Of a DNA stretch of 8,597 bases, positions 6,361 through 8,597 are shown one piece after another (the stretch's first letter is position 1; each line of letters begins with the position of its first letter). This DNA comes from Fen-999 sp964530115 (GTDB lineage Bacteria > Pseudomonadota > Gammaproteobacteria > Burkholderiales > Rhodocyclaceae). The position numbers were made by a program, and so were the translations under genes. The notes under the pieces are model-generated. The model saw only the letters and a program-made list of their open reading frames with translations. It searched no databases and was not told where the DNA came from. The stretch spans positions 1-8,597 of the forward strand of contig CAZGYD010000046.1 in NCBI GenBank assembly GCA_964530115.1, read 5' to 3'.

Positions 6361-6642
6361 TCAGTGCTTGGCGCCGGTGCCCAGCCACTGCGCCGACTTG
6401 CCGTCGGCGCTCGGCTTGCACTCGACGGCGACGCCGGCGATGGTCGCCTTGGTGCCGATGTCCTGGAAGGCGCCGAGGTCGCCGTTCCAGCATTGCGGCG
6501 CCTTGGCGGCGGGCGCGGCAGCAGCCGGCGCGGCGTGGGCGGCGGCGGGCTTCGCGGGGGCCGCGGTCTGGCTCGCGCAGGCGGACAGCAGCGTGACGGC
6601 GGAAAGGGCGGCAAGGATGGAAAGGGCGGACGGAATGCGCAT
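6361..6642 (-). CDS. Small predicted outer-membrane lipoprotein
   Basis: This 93-aa protein has a lipoprotein signal: MR start, hydrophobic stretch IPSALSILAALSAVTLLSA, and lipobox LSAC with the acylated Cys at 22. Residue +2 is Ala rather than Asp, so the Lol system would be expected to carry it to the outer membrane. After the Cys comes a flexible Ala/Pro linker (about 25-48). A small domain of about 45 residues with two Cys (51 and 75) follows, QCWNGDLGAFQDIGTKATIA and onward, ending AQWLGTGAKH. GGAGG lies 5 bases before ATG 6642-6640. It has its own candidate promoter and terminator, so it is probably monocistronic. I do not recognise the mature domain. Confidence 0.8.
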   Translation of the reverse strand: MRIPSALSILAALSAVTLLSACASQTAAPAKPAAAHAAPAAAAPAAKAPQCWNGDLGAFQDIGTKATIAGVAVECKPSADGKSAQWLGTGAKH

Positions 6643-6657
6643 GGGACCTCCAGAACG

Positions 6658-6685
6658 AATATGAATGTTGAGCGACCATTGTCGA
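6658..6685 (-). promoter_or_regulatory. Candidate promoter of the small lipoprotein gene
   Basis: On the minus strand TCGACA (6685-6680, five of six matches to the -35 consensus) and CATATT (6663-6658, four of six to the -10) are separated by 16 bp. They lie 15 bp before the start codon in the 65-bp gap behind the phytase-like gene. The short leader and the weak -10 make this tentative. Confidence 0.35.
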
Positions 6686-6703
6686 AGCCGCGCGTTACGG
6701 CTT
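6685..6703 (-). terminator. Small hairpin behind the phytase-like gene
   Basis: AAGCCG (minus strand 6703-6698) pairs with CGGCTT (6690-6685) around a 7-base loop, just after the TGA at 6710-6708. No T-run follows, so termination is possible but not assured. The segment from the stop codon onward (TGAAAC, then GCCGTAACGCG) loosely resembles copy B of the dispersed repeat at the lolD stop. Confidence 0.35.
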
Positions 6704-6707
6704 TGTT

Positions 6708-7847
6708 TCAGCGCTCACCGCCGGCATCGTCGATGAATTCGAACAGGAGGAACTGCGTCTGCTGGAAGACGCTGAAGTTGTCGTCGGAAACGAGGATCAG
6801 CGTCGCTCGCCCGCCCGGCAGGCGCGGGCCCCAGGCCATGCCCTCGAGATTGTCGAGCGGCAGGCCCAGCGTGGCCAGATCGAGCAGGAGCGACTTCCGG
6901 ACGGGCGTGTAATCCGCGCCGGCGAGTGATTCCAGGCCGGCGACGTCGCTCGCGCCATCGAGCTCCACGCGGTAGATCCTCGCGCCATTGCCGCGGCCCG
7001 CCACGTAGCTGCGTTCGAGCGCGAGCAGCATGCCGTGGCCGGAAAGCAGCTCGACCAGCCCGTTGGTGCGGTAAAGCCCCGGCAGCGGCGGCGCCACCGG
7101 CACCGCATCGACGGGATAGACGTGCTCGGCGAGGAGCCGGCCGTCTCTGGCATCGAAGACCATGAGCCGCGCCGGACTCGGCGTGTCGAGATCGGCGGCG
7201 GGCCCGTCCTGCGCCAGCGCGTTTTCCAGGCCGACGATCAGGCGGTCGCCAGCGACCGCCAGACTCTCGAAGGCCAGGTTGTCGCGCGCCCCGCGGCCCG
7301 GGCCGGGCAGGACGTGCGCCGGCAGATCGAGACGCAGGCGCGTCCGGCCGTCGGCCTCGATCCGCTTCACGGCCGGCGCGATGCCCCGGCGGATGGCGCC
7401 CTCGCTCGCCCACCAGAAGCCGCCCTCCGCGGCGTGGCGGATCGCCTCGGGATCGACCGTTCCCGGCGCATGCGCCTCACCCGCCGCGTCGCGCAGCGTC
7501 GTCACCGAAATAAAGCGGATGCCATCGAAGCCGGGAGGCTCGCGCGTGTCGAAGCGGGCGGGATCGAATTCGAGCGTGTAGAACCGTGCCGGCTGGCGCT
7601 CGGAGCGATCGTCGGAAATCGCCACACAGGGCGAGCCCGCGGGCGCGCAGTCGAGGCCGGAGAGCCCGCCGACCGTCGTGACGGCGAACGCATGGCCGTG
7701 CGGCACGACCTGCCGGCCGAGATAGCGCAGGCTCTGCGCGCCGGCCGACGCAGCGACCAGACAGCCGAGCAGGCCTGCCAGCACGGTCCGGGCAGCGGCG
7801 CGGAACGCCGCAGTGCGGCGGGTGGCGGGGTGAAGGACGCGAAACAT
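6708..7847 (-). CDS. Secreted phytase-like / esterase-like beta-propeller protein
   Basis: This 379-aa protein fits the 'esterase-like activity of phytase' family (phytase-like domain), whose true substrate is usually unknown. An N-terminal signal peptide is visible: Arg-rich segment 1-20, hydrophobic TVLAGLLGCLVAAS, likely cleavage after AGA (37). Repeated propeller-like motifs follow: GGLSGLD (60-66), ISDDRSE (77-83), VDPEAIR (131-137) with FWWASEG, NLAFESLAVAGDRLIVGLEN (190-209), NGLVELLSGHGMLLALERSY (262-281), DNLEGMAWGP (332-341) and LVSDDNF (352-358). The acidic loop residues could bind metal. ATG 7847-7845 gives a normal signal peptide length; the frame is open to 7988, but that extension has no signal-like or family-like content. 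The expected location is the periplasm or outside the cell. It appears to be transcribed alone. Confidence 0.85.
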   Translation of the reverse strand: MFRVLHPATRRTAAFRAAARTVLAGLLGCLVAASAGAQSLRYLGRQVVPHGHAFAVTTVGGLSGLDCAPAGSPCVAISDDRSERQPARFYTLEFDPARFDTREPPGFDGIRFISVTTLRDAAGEAHAPGTVDPEAIRHAAEGGFWWASEGAIRRGIAPAVKRIEADGRTRLRLDLPAHVLPGPGRGARDNLAFESLAVAGDRLIVGLENALAQDGPAADLDTPSPARLMVFDARDGRLLAEHVYPVDAVPVAPPLPGLYRTNGLVELLSGHGMLLALERSYVAGRGNGARIYRVELDGASDVAGLESLAGADYTPVRKSLLLDLATLGLPLDNLEGMAWGPRLPGGRATLILVSDDNFSVFQQTQFLLFEFIDDAGGER

Positions 7848-8076
7848 TTCCCGAACCGAAGCGGGGCGGCGTGAAACGGGCTTTGCAGACGCGCGACTGT
7901 AGCCGATCGCCTCGACGCCCGCCAGCTCGGAGACGCCGGAGAGAAAAGGCCGGTATGGCCACGGCGCGAAACCCAGCCGTCGTAACACGCCAGCCGGATC
8001 CCTCCGCCAGCACCCAAACGGGCCGGGCTCGGCTCGACGGCTTGTTCGCGATGACGCCCGCGCGAATCACGGCGCG
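7848..8076. other. Non-coding stretch between the phytase-like gene and the CRISPR array
   Basis: These 229 bp contain no convincing gene or RNA gene. They must hold the minus-strand promoter of the phytase-like gene, but no good -35/-10 pair is obvious. Copy C of the short dispersed repeat lies at 7968-7991. The stretch is GC-rich right up to the array and does not look like the A/T-rich leader usual beside CRISPR arrays. Confidence 0.6.
7968..7991 (+). repeat. Short dispersed repeat, copy C (intergenic)
   Basis: It reads GAAACCCAGCCGT then CGTAACACGCC, one mismatch from copy A. With copy B the similarity extends through GCCGG to 7997 (26 of 30 positions). It lies about 120 bp upstream of the phytase-like gene start and about 85 bp from the CRISPR array. 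Confidence 0.6.
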
Positions 8077-8095
8077 ATTTCGATCCCTTTGTTTT

Positions 8096-8179
8096 GGTTC
8101 CGGCCGGCTGCCTTGCAGCCTTGACGTTCGCTACGCTCACGTCAGCCTACACCGCAATTTCGGCCTCCGGCCTCATTGT
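8096..8179 (-). mobile_element. 84-bp REP-like insert in CRISPR repeat 1
   Basis: The insert lies between CTTTGTTTT and CAGGGC of the repeat and contains two hairpins. On the minus strand GTAG (8150-8147) precedes an imperfect palindrome with TGACGT/ACGTCA arms (8144-8139 and 8127-8122). A second perfect stem, GGCTGC/GCAGCC, has a 3-base loop (8106-8120 region). A GTAG box beside an imperfect hairpin is typical of REP elements moved by RAYT transposases. No target duplication is seen, which also fits. It has no coding capacity. Its identity as a REP/BIME-type non-autonomous element is inferred; repetition and boundaries are seen directly. Confidence 0.75.
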
Positions 8180-8249
8180 CAGGGCTTTTTGCTGACTGCG
8201 CGCTGAATTGCAGCGATTCGAGAATAAAAAGTCTCAATCCCTTTGTTTT

Positions 8250-8333
8250 GGTTCCGGCCGGCTGCCTTGCCGCCTTGACGTTCGCTACGCTCACGTCAGC
8301 CTACACCGCAATTTCGGCTTCCGGCCTCATTGT
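8250..8333 (-). mobile_element. 84-bp REP-like insert in CRISPR repeat 2
   Basis: This is the same 84-bp insert at exactly the same position and orientation as in repeat 1, with two differences: A to C at 8271 (versus 8117) and C to T at 8319 (versus 8165). The first change breaks one base pair of the small GGCTGC/GCAGCC stem. Both repeat halves around it are perfect, so the insertion or copying is not old relative to repeat decay, or the halves are kept by selection. Confidence 0.78.
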
Positions 8334-8597
8334 CAGGGCTTTTTGCTGACGCAAATCCGTAATTATTCTGGCGACCGGCGCGGTCTCAATACCTTTGTTT
8401 TCAGGGCTTTTTGCTGACACCGCGCCTCGGCCATTGAGGTCGCGGATGGAGGTCTCAATCCCTTTGTTTTCAGGGCTTTTTGCTGACTCTCCACCTCGAG
8501 GCGGGCTACGAGAATGACATAAGTCCCAATCCCTTTTTTTTCAGTGCTTTTTGCTTACACGACGTATGCGACAAAGAACAGGGCGACCGCAGCTGTC

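Larger units (their letters stand above)
8077..8597 (-). CRISPR. CRISPR array end: five repeats, two of them split by an 84-bp insert
   Basis: The 36-bp repeat on the plus strand is GTCTCAATCCCTTTGTTTT joined to CAGGGCTTTTTGCTGAC. Repeat 1 is split: 8077-8095 (three mismatches at its outer end) and 8180-8196. Repeat 2 is split: 8231-8249 and 8334-8350 (both halves perfect). Repeat 3 is intact at 8383-8418 (one mismatch), repeat 4 at 8452-8487 (perfect) and repeat 5 at 8523-8558 (four mismatches). Spacers of 34, 32, 33 and 35 bp are all different; a fifth starts at 8559. GTC at 8595-8597, 36 bp later, may open a sixth repeat, so the array probably continues. The complement ends in ATTGAGAC, like the usual 5' handle of type I/III crRNAs, so transcription is probably leftward with the leader to the right. 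The worn outer edge of repeat 1 fits a leader-distal end. No cas gene is in the window, so subtype is open. Confidence 0.92.

Noticed and set aside
7848..7988. Longer start for the phytase-like protein at 7988
   Set aside because: It would bury the signal peptide inside the protein and begins within the dispersed repeat; ATG 7847 gives a normal secreted precursor.
7848..8076. CRISPR leader on the left of the array
   Set aside because: The stretch is GC-rich, contains an unrelated dispersed repeat, and the adjoining repeat is the worn one. It is kept only as an alternative in the findings because the insert pattern would favour it.
8096..8333. The two 84-bp inserts with flanking halves as a tandem 154-bp duplication
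   Set aside because: The sequence between the inserts includes different spacers on each side and the duplicate similarity stops at the CRISPR repeat borders, so the repeated unit is the interrupted repeat only.
7871..8417. Two plus-strand open frames (7871-8206 and 8208-8417) across the CRISPR array, sharing a run like VRYAHVSLHRNFG
   Set aside because: The shared peptide is only the translation of the 84-bp insert plus CRISPR repeat halves. There is no ribosome-binding site, and spacers form the rest.

Overview
The window looks like chromosomal DNA of a high-GC proteobacterium. The gene order rpfE-recJ-prfB, the lolC-lolD pair, and the strong G/C bias at third codon positions fit a betaproteobacterium, possibly of the Rhodocyclales. 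That placement is inferred from gene content and style only.

Left half (1-4031, all minus strand). From right to left this half holds a Phd/YefM-type antitoxin, a VapC-type PIN toxin, an RpfE-family protein (COG4255), recJ (ssDNA exonuclease) and prfB (peptide chain release factor 2, cut by the window start). Spacing is extremely tight: 3 bp, 2 bp, a 4-bp ATGA overlap, then 26 bp. The row reads as one transcription unit headed by the toxin-antitoxin pair. prfB carries the classical RF2 autoregulatory +1 frameshift site. Its sequence becomes abnormal in the first ~110 bases of the window, where the stop-codon-reading SPF tripeptide should be.

Centre (4032-6023). A short divergent promoter region with a doubled GTCTAG motif separates the left operon from lolC-lolD on the plus strand. 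These encode the membrane and ATPase subunits of the lipoprotein-releasing ABC transporter, and their reading frames overlap by 8 bp.

Right-centre (6064-7847, minus strand). Three genes: a 65-aa protein of unknown function, a 93-aa predicted outer-membrane lipoprotein with a good terminator behind it, and a secreted phytase-like/esterase-like beta-propeller protein. A short repeat of about 24-30 bp sharing the core CGTAACACGCC occurs three times: inside rpfE, at the lolD stop codon, and upstream of the phytase-like gene.

Right end (8077-8597). A CRISPR array with 36-bp repeats and 32-36-bp spacers begins here and probably runs on past the window; no cas gene is present. The first two repeats at this end are each split at exactly the same internal position by a nearly identical 84-bp insert. 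The insert contains a REP-like hairpin preceded by GTAG. Two adjacent CRISPR repeats interrupted by the same small palindromic element is the most unusual structure in the window.
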